This document shows, piece by piece, positions 8,945 to 17,547 of a DNA stretch of 64,000 nucleotides (positions are counted from its first letter, which is position 1; each line of letters starts with the position of its first letter). The notes beneath the pieces were generated by a model, which saw nothing but the letters and a program-made list of their open reading frames with translations, was not told the DNA's origin and searched no databases. Position numbers and translations under genes: made by a program. The stretch spans positions 62,001 through 126,000 of the forward strand of contig NSIV01000005.1 of the NCBI GenBank assembly GCA_002633085.1. Direction: 5' to 3'. Origin of the DNA: Curvibacter sp. PD_MW3. Lineage in GTDB: Bacteria; Pseudomonadota; Gammaproteobacteria; Burkholderiales; Burkholderiaceae_C.

Positions 8945-9514
8945 TTATACCCAGCGCGTCAGCAGTTCCACGTCTTCCGGGAACATCTGACCTTTTTCAG
9001 CTTGCAGCAGTTTGCCATCGCGGCCGCGCACCAGGGTGATGGGCAGGCCCTTGGGCTTGGGCAGCACGCGCTGGATGGCGGGGGTCACGAAGCCGGTCGG
9101 GAAGGTATAGCCCTTTTTCTGCAAATAGGCTAGCGCATCCTCGCGTGTGCGGTCGATCGACAGCGTCAGCAATTGCAGACCACGGGGCCCTTTGTCACGC
9201 TGGCTGAGCCAGAGTTTTTGTATTTCCGGGCTTTGCAGGGCGCAAAACGGGCAGGTGCTGGCCCACCAGTAGATCACCAGCACCTGACCTTCAGCCTGGG
9301 CCGGGCGAAAGAGCGAGCCATCCAGCAGCGGTACCTCGGGCAGCGGCAACAGGGTGCCGGGTGCCGGCAAGGGCGGTGCTTTGGCTTCTGTGGCCGCCCC
9401 GGATGGGAGGGTTGCGCCACCAGCCTGGGCCAATGCGGTGCCGGTCTGGAACAGAGCGGCTGCAGCGGAGAGCTGTGTGGCGGTGGCAAGCAGGAGTCTG
9501 CGCTGAGGATTCAT
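8945..9514 (-). CDS. TlpA/ResA-like periplasmic thioredoxin
   Basis: A 189-residue exported thiol-disulfide oxidoreductase. The N-terminus MNPQRRLLLATAT with a hydrophobic stretch and ALAQAGG is a signal peptide with a possible twin-arginine character. The redoxin domain holds YWWASTCPFCALQSPE with a CPFC active site, and the cis-proline region reads KGLPITLVRGRDG. The track ORF starts at 9787, but the segment before 9514 lacks domain features and overlaps the divergent promoter region. It may serve cytochrome c or Sox protein thiol chemistry, which is inference. Confidence 0.85.
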   Translation of the reverse strand: MNPQRRLLLATATQLSAAAALFQTGTALAQAGGATLPSGAATEAKAPPLPAPGTLLPLPEVPLLDGSLFRPAQAEGQVLVIYWWASTCPFCALQSPEIQKLWLSQRDKGPRGLQLLTLSIDRTREDALAYLQKKGYTFPTGFVTPAIQRVLPKPKGLPITLVRGRDGKLLQAEKGQMFPEDVELLTRWV

Positions 9515-9677
9515 GACACCGATATTAGCGTTTGCGCGGCAGGCGGTCTGGCCATGAACCGAGGCGAGGGCTTGCCGGGATGATGGCGGGGCGGTAAAGA
9601 CCGAGCGCGGCACTGAGTTGAAGGGCTCAATATACACTTGGGGGTATGATGCCAGATGCGTTCCGTTTCGAGCAAGC

Positions 9678-10385
9678 ATGATCCCGATCAAGACAGACTC
9701 CGCCTGGCGCGGCACTTCGGATTGTCGCAATTGCGGCATCCGTGACATGGTGCTGTTCGCCGATCTCAACGAGCAGGATTTCGGCATGATTCACGCGCCG
9801 ATCGACGACCTGGAATTCCGCCAAGGGGCCACCCTTTATGCCGAAGGCAATCGTGCCGCCGGCATCTTCACCTTGCGCACCGGCATGATCAAGCTGGTGC
9901 GCGTGACGGCTGATGGTCGCCAGCGCATTGTGCGTGTGCTGCGTCCCGGTGATGTGGCCGGTCTGGAGGCGCTGGGCGGCTCTCAATACGACTGCGAAGC
10001 CGTGGCGCTGACCGACGTCTCGGTGTGCCGCATTCCGTTGGAAGTGATCCATACCCTGGGGGCCAGCAGCCCGCGCCTGCACTTGCGCCTGATGCAGAAG
10101 TGGCAGCAGGCGTTGAAGGATGCGGACGACTGGTTGGCGGATCTCAATTTCGGCACCGCACGCCAGCGGGTGTCGAACTTTATTCTGAAGATGCGCAGCC
10201 CGGCCGATGGGCGCACCGTCACGCTGTTTGCGCGCGACGACATGGGGGCCATGCTCGACCTCCAGCTTGAGACCGTGAGCCGCGAAGTCAGCCGTCTTGT
10301 GCGTGAGGAAGTGATCGAACCCTTGGACAAGCTCGGCCGCATATACCGCTTGCGAGAGCCCGAGCGCTTGCAAGAAGCGGCCTGA
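9678..10385 (+). CDS. Crp/Fnr family regulator, FNR-like with an incomplete cysteine set
   Basis: A 235-residue regulator starting at the ATG at 9678; the track start at 9618 only adds leader sequence. A cyclic-nucleotide-fold sensor domain is followed by a C-terminal HTH. The recognition helix LETVSREVSRLV keeps the Glu, Ser and Arg that FNR uses to read TTGAT. N-terminal C16 and C19 (SDCRNCGIRDM) match FNR C20 and C23, and C117 (VSVCRIP) matches C122. The position of FNR C29 is Val25. An additional Cys sits at 106. It could bind a cluster with a non-Cys ligand or sense something else. It faces the TlpA-like gene and converges on cbbM. Confidence 0.85.
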   Translation: MIPIKTDSAWRGTSDCRNCGIRDMVLFADLNEQDFGMIHAPIDDLEFRQGATLYAEGNRAAGIFTLRTGMIKLVRVTADGRQRIVRVLRPGDVAGLEALGGSQYDCEAVALTDVSVCRIPLEVIHTLGASSPRLHLRLMQKWQQALKDADDWLADLNFGTARQRVSNFILKMRSPADGRTVTLFARDDMGAMLDLQLETVSREVSRLVREEVIEPLDKLGRIYRLREPERLQEAA

Positions 10386-10448
10386 GCTGTTTGCCATCTG
10401 CGGTCATGGGTGGCGGGCCTTGCTGCGAATGATTGCGTCGCCTGAAAC

Positions 10449-11828
10449 TTACGGGTGGATACCGAGTTTGTCGCGCCAGCCGGGGTAGAGCTTGTCGGCG
10501 TCATCCGGGAAGGATTCGAAAGCACGCGCGAATTCCTGGTGTTCGCGGGCGTAGGTAATCGGGTCGGCGCCACTCTTCCAGCATTCATAGGCCTGGCGTA
10601 GTGACCGGGCGCCGGCTGCGGGGGAGTCCACATGGCCATAGGCGCCGCCACCAGCGGTGTTGATCACGTTGCCGTGGCCCAGGTTTTCAAAGAAGCCCGG
10701 CAGGCGCAGTGCGTTCATGCCGCCCGAGATGATGGGTGTGGTCGGCTTCATGCCGTACCACTCCTGGTGGTAGGCCGGGCCAGTGTAGCTGTTGCGCTCG
10801 ATGATGTAGGCGATGGCACGGTCATCCTTCTCGCCTTCCATCTTGCCGTAGCCCATGGTGCCGACGTGGATGCCCGAGGCCCCCTGCAGCCGGCTCATCT
10901 TGGCCAGCACATAAGCGGTATAGCCGCGTTTGGACTGAGGCGAGGTGACGGCGCCGTGGCCGGCGCGGTGGTAGTGCAGGTACTGGTTGGCAAAGCAGCG
11001 GCGCGCGGTGGTGACCATGCCGGGGCCGCCAACGTAGCCGTCGACCAGGAAGGCAATCTTGTCGGCGTCGGGTCCGAAGGTCTCCAGGATGTACTCGCCG
11101 CGCGCGATCATCTCGTAATGGTCGTCGGCGGTGATGTTGGCGGAGAAGAGCTTGGCCTCACCGGTTTCATCCATGGCACGCTTCATGGCGTCGTACAGCA
11201 GGGGCATGACCTTCTTCATCGGCGCGAAGACCTGGTTGCCTTGCGGTTCGTCGTTCTTGATGAAGTCGCCACCGAGCCAGAATTCATACGCCGCCTGGGC
11301 AAATGGCTCGGGACGCAGGCCGAGCTTGGGTTTGATGATGGTGCCGGCAATGTAGCCGCCGTCCTTCACCGGGCGACCCAGCAGGCGCCACAGGTCGCTG
11401 ATGTCCTTAGCGGGACCGTCGAACAGCTCGATGGCACGCCGCGGGACGTAGAAGTCGTACATCTTGGCGTATTCAATGTCGCCCATGCCCTGGTTGTTGC
11501 CGATGGCCAGCGTCAGGAAGGACACGATCATCATGCGACCGTCAGTGATGTTGCGGTCGAACAGGTCGAGCGGGTAGGCAATGCGCATTTCCTCGCGCGC
11601 TTCATCAATCAGGTAGACCAGCGCATCAACCCCACGTGTGAAATCGTCGGTGGTGCTGACTTCGACGTTGGTGCCGGTCGACGACTCGGCCGCGAAGTGG
11701 GCTGCAGCCTCCAGATAGCCGTGGCCCGATTTGGGCTTCATCTTGTAGGCCGCAAGAATGTGCTGGCCACCCTGGATGAGTTCGGCTTCCTTGAGGCTGA
11801 GGTCAGCGTAGCGCTTGGACTGGTCCAT
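10449..11828 (-). CDS. cbbM: Ribulose-1,5-bisphosphate carboxylase/oxygenase, form II
   Basis: The 459-residue large subunit of form II RuBisCO, which works without small subunits. [14 protein letters not shown] holds the catalytic lysine of loop 1. [14 protein letters not shown] holds the lysine that becomes carbamylated and the Mg-binding Asp/Glu pair. [19 protein letters not shown] and [14 protein letters not shown] complete the active site. Length and motifs are normal. An AGGAG site precedes the ATG. cbbR lies upstream on the same strand, with a 151-base gap carrying an inverted repeat. Form II enzymes suit low O2 and high CO2. No cbbQ or cbbO follows. Confidence 0.98.
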   Translation of the reverse strand: MDQSKRYADLSLKEAELIQGGQHILAAYKMKPKSGHGYLEAAAHFAAESSTGTNVEVSTTDDFTRGVDALVYLIDEAREEMRIAYPLDLFDRNITDGRMMIVSFLTLAIGNNQGMGDIEYAKMYDFYVPRRAIELFDGPAKDISDLWRLLGRPVKDGGYIAGTIIKPKLGLRPEPFAQAAYEFWLGGDFIKNDEPQGNQVFAPMKKVMPLLYDAMKRAMDETGEAKLFSANITADDHYEMIARGEYILETFGPDADKIAFLVDGYVGGPGMVTTARRCFANQYLHYHRAGHGAVTSPQSKRGYTAYVLAKMSRLQGASGIHVGTMGYGKMEGEKDDRAIAYIIERNSYTGPAYHQEWYGMKPTTPIISGGMNALRLPGFFENLGHGNVINTAGGGAYGHVDSPAAGARSLRQAYECWKSGADPITYAREHQEFARAFESFPDDADKLYPGWRDKLGIHP

Positions 11829-11920
11829 CTCGGGTTCTCCTGTGCAGGTGTGTTACCCAGCCAGCTGGCGCCATGGTGGTCAGCTCATCGGGTCATGGAG
11901 CTGACTATAGAAAGATGGAG

Positions 11921-11972
11921 GCATAAGTAATATTCATTTTTAGGGCTGTCAAAAATCAGAATCTACTTATGC
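11921..11972 (-). promoter_or_regulatory. cbbM promoter region with a perfect 9-bp inverted repeat
   Basis: GCATAAGTA at 11921-11929 is mirrored by TACTTATGC at 11964-11972, 43 bases centre to centre, about four helical turns. A consensus -35 box TTGACA on the minus strand (11947-11952) lies between the arms. The geometry suits a LysR protein bending DNA around the promoter. CbbR is the obvious candidate because its gene is next door. No experimental start site is known. Confidence 0.6.
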
Positions 11973-11979
11973 ATTAGGC

Positions 11980-12891
11980 TCAAGCCCAGGAGTCGATCAA
12001 AGGGCCGCCTTGCTCGATCAGGAATTCCTTGAAGGATTTGGCTGCCGGCGAGAGCTTTTTCTGCGTCAGATGGGTGACATACCACTTGCCCATGATGGGC
12101 ATGCCGCCGATGTCCACCAGCGCAATATGGCCGCCGGCCAGTTCGTGGCGCACGGTACGCAGCGACAGAAAGCTCAGGCCCATGCCGGCCATCACCGCCT
12201 GCTTGATGGTTTCGTTGCTGGGCATCTCCATCACTACCTTGAGCGGCAGGTCATGCTGAGCAAAAAGCCGCTCCATGGCGGCGCGCGTGCCCGAACCCTG
12301 CTCACGCACCACGAACTCATAGTCCTTGATGGTGTCAATGGAGAGCCGCTTGCGGCGTGCCAGCGGATGGTCGGGGGCGCAGACGATGCCGAGTGGGTTG
12401 GTGGCAAAGGGCGTGGCCTCGCAATCCAGGGTGTTGGGCGCGCGGCCCATGATGACCAGATCGATCTCACTGCGTGACAGCATGCCCAGGATGTTTTCCC
12501 GGTTGTCGATGCGCAGCTTGACGTCGATGCCCGGCAGCAACTGGGCGAAGCGCACCAGCAGCATGGGCACGAAATACTTGGCCGTGCTGACCACGGCCAG
12601 GTCAATCCGGCCTTTCTTCATGCCGACGTGCTCAGCCATGCTGGCTTCCAGATCCTTGAGCCGCGAGACCGCGGCAATGGCGTGCGACAGGAATTCGTGG
12701 CCGGCGTGGGTGAGCTGGATGTTGCGGCCAACCGGTTCGATCAGCGACAGGCCGAAGGCCTCCTCCAATTGACGAATCTGCATCGAGACCGCCGGCTGCG
12801 TGACGAACAGGCGTTCGGCGGCCTTGGAGACCGATTTTTCGCGTGCAACCTCGATAAAGGTCTGCAATTGCTTGAGGGTGTAATTGCGCAT
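11980..12891 (-). CDS. cbbR: LysR-family regulator CbbR of the Calvin cycle genes
   Basis: A 303-residue LysR protein. The N-terminal HTH reads YTLKQLQTFIEVAREKSVSKAAERLFVTQPAVSMQIRQ across about residues 4-42. The effector domain starts near residue 90 and includes LLVRFAQLLPGIDVKLRIDNRENILGML. The N-terminal pattern and the position between cbbM and the divergent cbbYFPZ set identify CbbR. CbbR normally senses metabolites such as RuBP or NADPH and activates cbb promoters. It is transcribed towards cbbM and divergently from cbbY. Confidence 0.93.
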   Translation of the reverse strand: MRNYTLKQLQTFIEVAREKSVSKAAERLFVTQPAVSMQIRQLEEAFGLSLIEPVGRNIQLTHAGHEFLSHAIAAVSRLKDLEASMAEHVGMKKGRIDLAVVSTAKYFVPMLLVRFAQLLPGIDVKLRIDNRENILGMLSRSEIDLVIMGRAPNTLDCEATPFATNPLGIVCAPDHPLARRKRLSIDTIKDYEFVVREQGSGTRAAMERLFAQHDLPLKVVMEMPSNETIKQAVMAGMGLSFLSLRTVRHELAGGHIALVDIGGMPIMGKWYVTHLTQKKLSPAAKSFKEFLIEQGGPLIDSWA

Positions 12892-12949
12892 GAGGTTGCT
12901 CGAATCAGATAAGGCTGATGATTAATTTAACAAATGTGATTTGAGATTA

Positions 12950-12967
12950 TGTATCAAGGGCGATACA
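12950..12967. promoter_or_regulatory. Inverted repeat in the cbbR-cbbY divergent promoter
   Basis: TGTATC and GATACA form a perfect 6-bp inverted repeat with a six-base spacer, lying in the 145-base gap between cbbR and cbbY. AT-rich sequence with LysR-like T-N11-A spacing surrounds it. It is a plausible CbbR site controlling both directions. Confidence 0.5.
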
Positions 12968-13036
12968 TTGAACTGGCCATCGTGCATCTGCATGAATGGC
13001 GATGCTCTCGATTCATTCCCTTGCGAGGAGGTGGCT

Positions 13037-13777
13037 ATGTTGCGCGCCCTGATTTTTGATGTGGATGGCACCCTTGCCGATACGGAAAGCGCCCACCGTG
13101 CGGCGTTCAACCATGCCTTCATGGAGTTGGGGTTGGACTGGCATTGGGACGAGGCGCTCTACACCGAGCTGCTGGAAATCTCTGGCGGCAAGGAGCGCAT
13201 CCGGCACTACTGGAAGCAGGTCAATCCGGACATCCGGGCGCTCAATGGCGATGCGATGCAAGAGACGATTGCCCGCATCCATGAACTCAAGACCGCCCAT
13301 TACGAGGCGGCCATTGCCAGCGGGGAGGTGGCCTTGCGCCCCGGCGTGCTGGCGCTGATCGACGAAGCCCTGGCCCAGGGCCTGCAACTGGCGATTGCCA
13401 CCACGACTTCACCGGTCAATATTTCGGCCCTGTTGCGCCAGGCCATGGGGCCGGCTTGGCGCCATAACTTCTCGGCCATTGGTGACGCGTCAAGTGCGCC
13501 CATCAAGAAGCCGCACCCGCAGGTTTATCTGCAGATGTTGGACGCGCTGAAGCTCGACCCCAGCGATTGCCTGGCCTTCGAGGATTCGGGCAACGGCTTG
13601 AAGGCGGCCACACTGGCCGGTCTGGCCACCGTCATCACGCCCACCCAGTACACCCGGCACCATGATTTCAGCCGGGCGCTGCATGTGCTGCCGGACCTGG
13701 GCGAGACCCGATTAGCCGATCTGGCCTTGTGGCATACCGCCCATTGGGCTGGCGAGCGACTGCTGAGCGTGGAGTAA
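13037..13777 (+). CDS. cbbY: HAD-family phosphatase CbbY (xylulose-1,5-bisphosphate phosphatase)
   Basis: A 246-residue HAD phosphatase. Motif [21 protein letters not shown] carries the nucleophile Asp, motif II lies in LAIATTTSP, motif III in IKKPHPQVY and motif IV in [14 protein letters not shown]. The TLADTES-type motif I and the Calvin operon context match CbbY, which removes xylulose-1,5-bisphosphate, a misfire product that inhibits RuBisCO. The start at 13037 has a GAGGAGG site; the track start at 12941 runs through promoter sequence. It is the first gene of the cbbYFPZ set, with eight bases to cbbF. Confidence 0.93.
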   Translation: MLRALIFDVDGTLADTESAHRAAFNHAFMELGLDWHWDEALYTELLEISGGKERIRHYWKQVNPDIRALNGDAMQETIARIHELKTAHYEAAIASGEVALRPGVLALIDEALAQGLQLAIATTTSPVNISALLRQAMGPAWRHNFSAIGDASSAPIKKPHPQVYLQMLDALKLDPSDCLAFEDSGNGLKAATLAGLATVITPTQYTRHHDFSRALHVLPDLGETRLADLALWHTAHWAGERLLSVE

Positions 13778-13784
13778 GCAGAGA

Positions 13785-14879
13785 ATGCCCCTGTCCAAAC
13801 GCGCAACCCTGACGCAATTCCTGATCGAGGAGCGCCGCCGATTTCCCGACGCCCGCGGCGATTTCAATGCCTTGATCCTTGATGTGGCGATGGCCTGCAA
13901 GACGATTGCGCGTGCCGTGTCGTTTGGTGCGTTGGGCGGCATGCTGGGCGAGCACGACAAAGCGTTTGGCAATGCGGTGAATGTGCAGGGCGAAGTGCAG
14001 AACAAACTCGATCTGCACAGCAACGAGGTGTTCATTCGCCTGAACGAGCTCGGTGGCTACTTGGCGGGCATGGCGTCTGAGGCGTTGACGCTGCCGTACC
14101 AGATCCCGGCACAAAGCCCGCGTGGCAAGTACCTGCTGGTGTTCGATCCGCTCGATGGCTCCGGCAACATCGATGTCAATGTGTCGGTCGGCAGCATTTT
14201 CTCGATCCTGCGGGCGCCGCAGGCGGTGGTGGCTTCAGGGCGCGATGTGACCGAGGCCGACTTCCTGCAGCCGGGTACCCAGCAGGTGGCGGCCGGTTAT
14301 GCGCTCTATGGCCCGACCACCATGCTGGTGCTGACCGTGGGCAATGGCGTCAACGGGTTCACGCTCGACCCGAACCTGGGCGAGTTCATGCTGACCCATC
14401 CCAAAATGCAGATCCCGGCCGACACGCAGGAATTTGCCATCAACGCTTCCAACAGCCGCTTCTGGGAGCCGCCGATCAAGCGCTATGTGGACGAATGCCT
14501 GGCCGGCCGGACCGGCCCCCGGGGCAAGGACTTCAACATGCGCTGGATTGCTTCCATGGTCGCCGAGGCGCATCGCATCCTGATGCGGGGTGGCGTTTTC
14601 ATGTACCCGCGCGACACCAAGGACCCGGCCAAACCCGGGCGCCTGCGCCTGCTGTACGAGGCCAATCCGGTCGGCTTCATCATGGAGCAGGCCGGCGGCC
14701 GCGCCAGTACCGGGCGCCAGGCGATGCTGGCGGTGCAGCCAACATCGTTGCATCAGCGCATCGGCCTGGTGTTTGGCTCCAGAAGCGAGGTCGAGCGCAT
14801 CGAGCGTTATCACACCGAGCCGGTCAAGATGGAGTTTGACAATCCACTGTTTGCTGAGCGTGGCTTGTTTAGACTATGA
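13785..14879 (+). CDS. cbbF: Class I fructose-1,6-bisphosphatase
   Basis: A 364-residue class I FBPase that regenerates fructose-6-phosphate in the Calvin cycle. The metal-binding signature is [17 protein letters not shown] around residue 112. The substrate-binding part includes [20 protein letters not shown] and [20 protein letters not shown]. Length is usual for the proteobacterial enzyme. It lies directly after cbbY and before cbbP, with a 92-base gap to the latter. Confidence 0.96.
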   Translation: MPLSKRATLTQFLIEERRRFPDARGDFNALILDVAMACKTIARAVSFGALGGMLGEHDKAFGNAVNVQGEVQNKLDLHSNEVFIRLNELGGYLAGMASEALTLPYQIPAQSPRGKYLLVFDPLDGSGNIDVNVSVGSIFSILRAPQAVVASGRDVTEADFLQPGTQQVAAGYALYGPTTMLVLTVGNGVNGFTLDPNLGEFMLTHPKMQIPADTQEFAINASNSRFWEPPIKRYVDECLAGRTGPRGKDFNMRWIASMVAEAHRILMRGGVFMYPRDTKDPAKPGRLRLLYEANPVGFIMEQAGGRASTGRQAMLAVQPTSLHQRIGLVFGSRSEVERIERYHTEPVKMEFDNPLFAERGLFRL

Positions 14880-14971
14880 AGCACCCCCTGAGCGTCCTGC
14901 GACGCGGGGCTGGCGTACCAGCGTTGCGCTGCATACAGCGATCAAAGAATTTTTAGCTCCAGGAGACCTTC

Positions 14972-15856
14972 GTGTCTGAACGCCATCCCATCATTGCCAT
15001 CACCGGCTCGTCCGGTGCCGGCACGTCCACGGTAACGCGTACCTTCGCCAATATCTTCCGCCGCGAAGGCGTCAAGGCCGCCATCGTCGAAGGCGACAGC
15101 TTCCACCGCTACAACCGCCAGGAAATGAAGCGCAAGGCGGCTGAGGCCGAGCAGGCCGGCAACAAACACTTCAGCCATTTCGGTGCGGACAACAACCTGT
15201 TCGGCGAATTGGAAACCCTGTTTCGTAGCTATGCGCAGGCGGGCCAGGGTCGCGCGCGCAAGTACCTGCACAACGACGAGGAGGCCGCGCCTTACCAGCA
15301 GGCTCCCGGTACCTTCACCGCCTGGGAGGACCTGCCGCTTGACACCGACATGCTGTTTTATGAAGGCCTGCATGGTGCCCTGGTCACGCCCGAATACAAC
15401 ATCGCGCAACATCCGGATTTGCTGGTGGGCGTGGTGCCGGTGATCAACCTGGAGTGGATCCAGAAACTCTGGCGTGACCAGAACCAGCGCGGCTACAGCA
15501 CCGAGGCGGTGACCGATACCATCCTGCGTCGTATGCCCGACTACGTGAACTACATCGTGCCGCAGTTTGCCCACACCCATGTGAACTTCCAGCGCGTGCC
15601 GATGGTCGACACCTCCAACCCCTTCATCGCGCGTGATATCCCATCGGCCGATGAGAGCATGGTGGTGATCCGCTTTGCAAGCCCGAAAGGCATCGACTTC
15701 CAGTACCTGCTCAACATGATCCACGACAGCTTCATGTCGCGTGCCAACACCATCGTCGTGCCGGGCGGCAAGATGGAGCTGGCCATGCAGCTGATTTTCA
15801 CGCCCTTCGTCTGGCGCATGATGGAGCGGCGCAAGCGCGCCTTGGGCGCGGGGTGA
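14972..15856 (+). CDS. cbbP: Phosphoribulokinase
   Basis: A 294-residue enzyme that phosphorylates ribulose-5-phosphate to RuBP, the committed partner step of RuBisCO. The Walker A loop is GSSGAGTSTVT near residue 12 and is followed by EGDSFHRYNRQEMK, the substrate-binding segment. FYEGLHGALV carries the Walker B-like region and DLLVGVVPVINLEWIQK follows. It starts with GTG, supported by an AGGAG site eight bases upstream. A strong hairpin separates it from cbbZ. Confidence 0.97.
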   Translation: MSERHPIIAITGSSGAGTSTVTRTFANIFRREGVKAAIVEGDSFHRYNRQEMKRKAAEAEQAGNKHFSHFGADNNLFGELETLFRSYAQAGQGRARKYLHNDEEAAPYQQAPGTFTAWEDLPLDTDMLFYEGLHGALVTPEYNIAQHPDLLVGVVPVINLEWIQKLWRDQNQRGYSTEAVTDTILRRMPDYVNYIVPQFAHTHVNFQRVPMVDTSNPFIARDIPSADESMVVIRFASPKGIDFQYLLNMIHDSFMSRANTIVVPGGKMELAMQLIFTPFVWRMMERRKRALGAG

Positions 15857-15911
15857 GGCGGTTTTTTTCAGCGCCGTCGGTGCGCTGCATTGACTCCGTG
15901 TTTCGCAGGCT

Positions 15912-15960
15912 GATCGCCAAGGCCGTGTAACCTTGGCGATCTGGTTCTGTTGTCTTTTTT
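15912..15960 (+). terminator. Strong hairpin between cbbP and cbbZ
   Basis: GATCGCCAAGG and CCTTGGCGATC form a perfect 11-bp stem with an eight-base loop (15912-15941). A T8 run follows 12 bases later, just before the cbbZ start. It may be a partial terminator or an mRNA-stability hairpin that lowers cbbZ expression relative to cbbP. Confidence 0.65.
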
Positions 15961-15970
15961 TATTGAACTC

Positions 15971-16654
15971 ATGAGTACGTCCCCCTCTCGGGCTTTCGAT
16001 CTGGTCATGTTTGACCTCGATGGCACGTTGATCGAAACCGCTGCTGAAATTGGTGATGCGGTCAACGACACACTGAAGCATTTCGGTCTTTCCGAGGTCG
16101 AGCAGGACAGCGTCAACCGCTGGATTGGCCTTGGGACCCGTGAATTGCTGGTCCAGGCGCTGGCCTTTGTGCAGCAGATAACGGTCGAGGCCATTCGCGC
16201 CAGCGACACGCTGCCCCAGGTGGCGACCGAGTTTGGCCGTCATTACGAACGCCGTTGCGGTACGCGCAGCCAGCTTTACCCGCATGTGCGCGACGTACTG
16301 CAGCAGCTGCGGCAGCAAGGCGTGCGGTTGGCTGTGGTGACCAACAAGGAAGCGCGCTACACCCAGCTCGTCTTGGCTGCGCACGCGCTGCAGCCTTTGT
16401 TCGATCGGGTCGTCTGTGGTGACAGCCTGCCGACCAAGAAACCCGACCCCGCCGGCATTCGCAGTTGCCTGGCGCAGTTTCAGGTGGCGGCCGAGCGCGC
16501 CTTGTTTGTGGGGGATTCGTCGATCGATGTGGCTGCTGCGCGTAATGCGGGCGTGCCGGTCTGGCTCTTGCCCTACGGCTACAACATGGGGCAGCCGATC
16601 GAAGCCTGTGGTCCGGATCGTGTCATTGCTGATTTTTCATTGCTATTAAAATAA
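15971..16654 (+). CDS. cbbZ: Phosphoglycolate phosphatase, HAD family
   Basis: A 227-residue HAD phosphatase. FDLVMFDLDGTLIETAAEIG is motif I, LAVVTNKEARYTQ motif II, SLPTKKPDP motif III and ALFVGDSSIDVAAARNAG motif IV. This matches Gph/CbbZ, which recycles 2-phosphoglycolate made by RuBisCO oxygenation. I prefer the ATG at 15971 over the track TTG at 15950, which lies in the T run after the hairpin. The last residues (LLLK) and the stop are encoded inside a GCTATT mini-palindrome. Confidence 0.93.
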   Translation: MSTSPSRAFDLVMFDLDGTLIETAAEIGDAVNDTLKHFGLSEVEQDSVNRWIGLGTRELLVQALAFVQQITVEAIRASDTLPQVATEFGRHYERRCGTRSQLYPHVRDVLQQLRQQGVRLAVVTNKEARYTQLVLAAHALQPLFDRVVCGDSLPTKKPDPAGIRSCLAQFQVAAERALFVGDSSIDVAAARNAGVPVWLLPYGYNMGQPIEACGPDRVIADFSLLLK

Positions 16655-16658
16655 TAGC
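16642..16658. repeat. GCTAT mini-palindrome overlapping the cbbZ stop
   Basis: GCTATT-AAAAT-AATAGC. The stop codon and last three codons of cbbZ lie inside it. It belongs with similar elements at 29131, 39926, 47110 and 58380. Confidence 0.6.
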
Positions 16659-16727
16659 TGATTCCGCAATGAATACGGGGTCAAGTCCCGATTTGATTTG
16701 AGGTTGGGCCGCAGCTGAGACCGCGGT

Positions 16728-17063
16728 TTAGCCGAATTTTTCAAGCAACTTGGTCGAACGCTCGACTTCGACAATCGCTTCGGCATCGTTCTCGGCATCG
16801 GAGATCGCCTCGATGACGGAGCAGGCCATCATGCGGTAGAAGGCCTTGTCCATCGCCTTGCGCGCAGCCGACATCTGCAGGGCCACGTCCTCGCAGGGGC
16901 GGCCGGCCTGGATCATCTCGACCAAGCCGCGTACCTGGCCTTCAATGCGACGCAGCCGGTTGACCACATCTTTCTGGTGGTCGGCGCGGTAAAGTGAAGC
17001 CGGTGTTTGCGAGACACCGCTGTTGTCTGTGCTCTTGCTTGCCATGGGGATAGACGACTTCAT
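16728..17063 (-). CDS. CsoR/RcnR/FrmR-family (DUF156) regulator with atypical cysteines
   Basis: A 111-residue all-helical repressor; the track start at 17489 runs through the antisense of the cytochrome gene, and starts at 17063 or 17045 give the normal size. KDVVNRLRRIEGQVRGLVEMI is the family DNA-contact helix. In CsoR the ligands are Cys, His (+25) and Cys (+29). Here the first Cys (RPCEDV) is kept, but +25 is Ser and +29 is Ala, and the only second Cys sits at +24 (MMACSV). Copper sensing is therefore unlikely; a dithiol or persulfide sensor like CstR is possible. It diverges from the cytochrome gene at the edge of the sox region. Confidence 0.85.
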   Translation of the reverse strand: MKSSIPMASKSTDNSGVSQTPASLYRADHQKDVVNRLRRIEGQVRGLVEMIQAGRPCEDVALQMSAARKAMDKAFYRMMACSVIEAISDAENDAEAIVEVERSTKLLEKFG

Positions 17064-17168
17064 GGGTTGATCTGGCTGAAGTGTGCCAGATTGTTCTCTG
17101 GCGGCCCAGCCTGCGCAGAGGGTTTTCATGTGTTGCGTTGATGTTCGGCATTGGCTAACCTCAAAAGC

Positions 17169-17483
17169 ATGCGAAAACTGGCTTTTTTCCTCATGGCGGT
17201 GGTGACTTCCGCGAGCGGCGAGACACCCGACGTGTTTCGTGACGCGGATTTGAAGCTGGGGGAAAAGCTCATTGCGGAAAACCAATGCGTCGCTTGCCAC
17301 CAGCAGAAGGTGGGCGGTGACGGCAGCGCCATCTACCGACCGGCTGGGCGTATCAATTCCGCAGGTTTCCTGCGCGGCATGGTGGAGCGATGCAATACCG
17401 AGCTCAACCTGAGCCTGTTCCCGGAGGAGGTCAACGCCATGGCCGCCGTGCTGAACCGGGATCACTATCATTTCACAAAGTAA
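17169..17483 (+). CDS. Small exported monohaem cytochrome c
   Basis: A 104-residue protein from the ATG at 17169 (the track uses a TTG at 17151). MRKLAFFLMAVVTSASG is a Sec signal. ENQCVACHQQK is a single CXXCH haem site near residue 41. The tail CNTELNLSLFPEEVNAMAAV resembles SHP-like and other small cytochromes in which a second Cys pairs or a distal ligand is weak. No obvious Met ligand is placed as in class I cytochrome c. Its place between two regulators and soxC suggests a redox partner in sulfur oxidation. Confidence 0.8.
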   Translation: MRKLAFFLMAVVTSASGETPDVFRDADLKLGEKLIAENQCVACHQQKVGGDGSAIYRPAGRINSAGFLRGMVERCNTELNLSLFPEEVNAMAAVLNRDHYHFTK

Positions 17484-17547
17484 AACCAACCGATCAAAAA
17501 AGTCGGGATAGGTATAAACCCTTGGTTATGAGTTGCGTTTAGCCTTT

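Noticed and set aside
9610-9640. FNR-like box TTGA-AGGGC-TCAA before the FNR-like gene
   Set aside because: The spacer is five bases, not six, between TTGA and TCAA, so it does not fit the FNR consensus.
17064-17100. Possible FNR box starting TTGAT near the CsoR-like gene
   Set aside because: The second half reads CTGAA, not ATCAA; the match is too weak.
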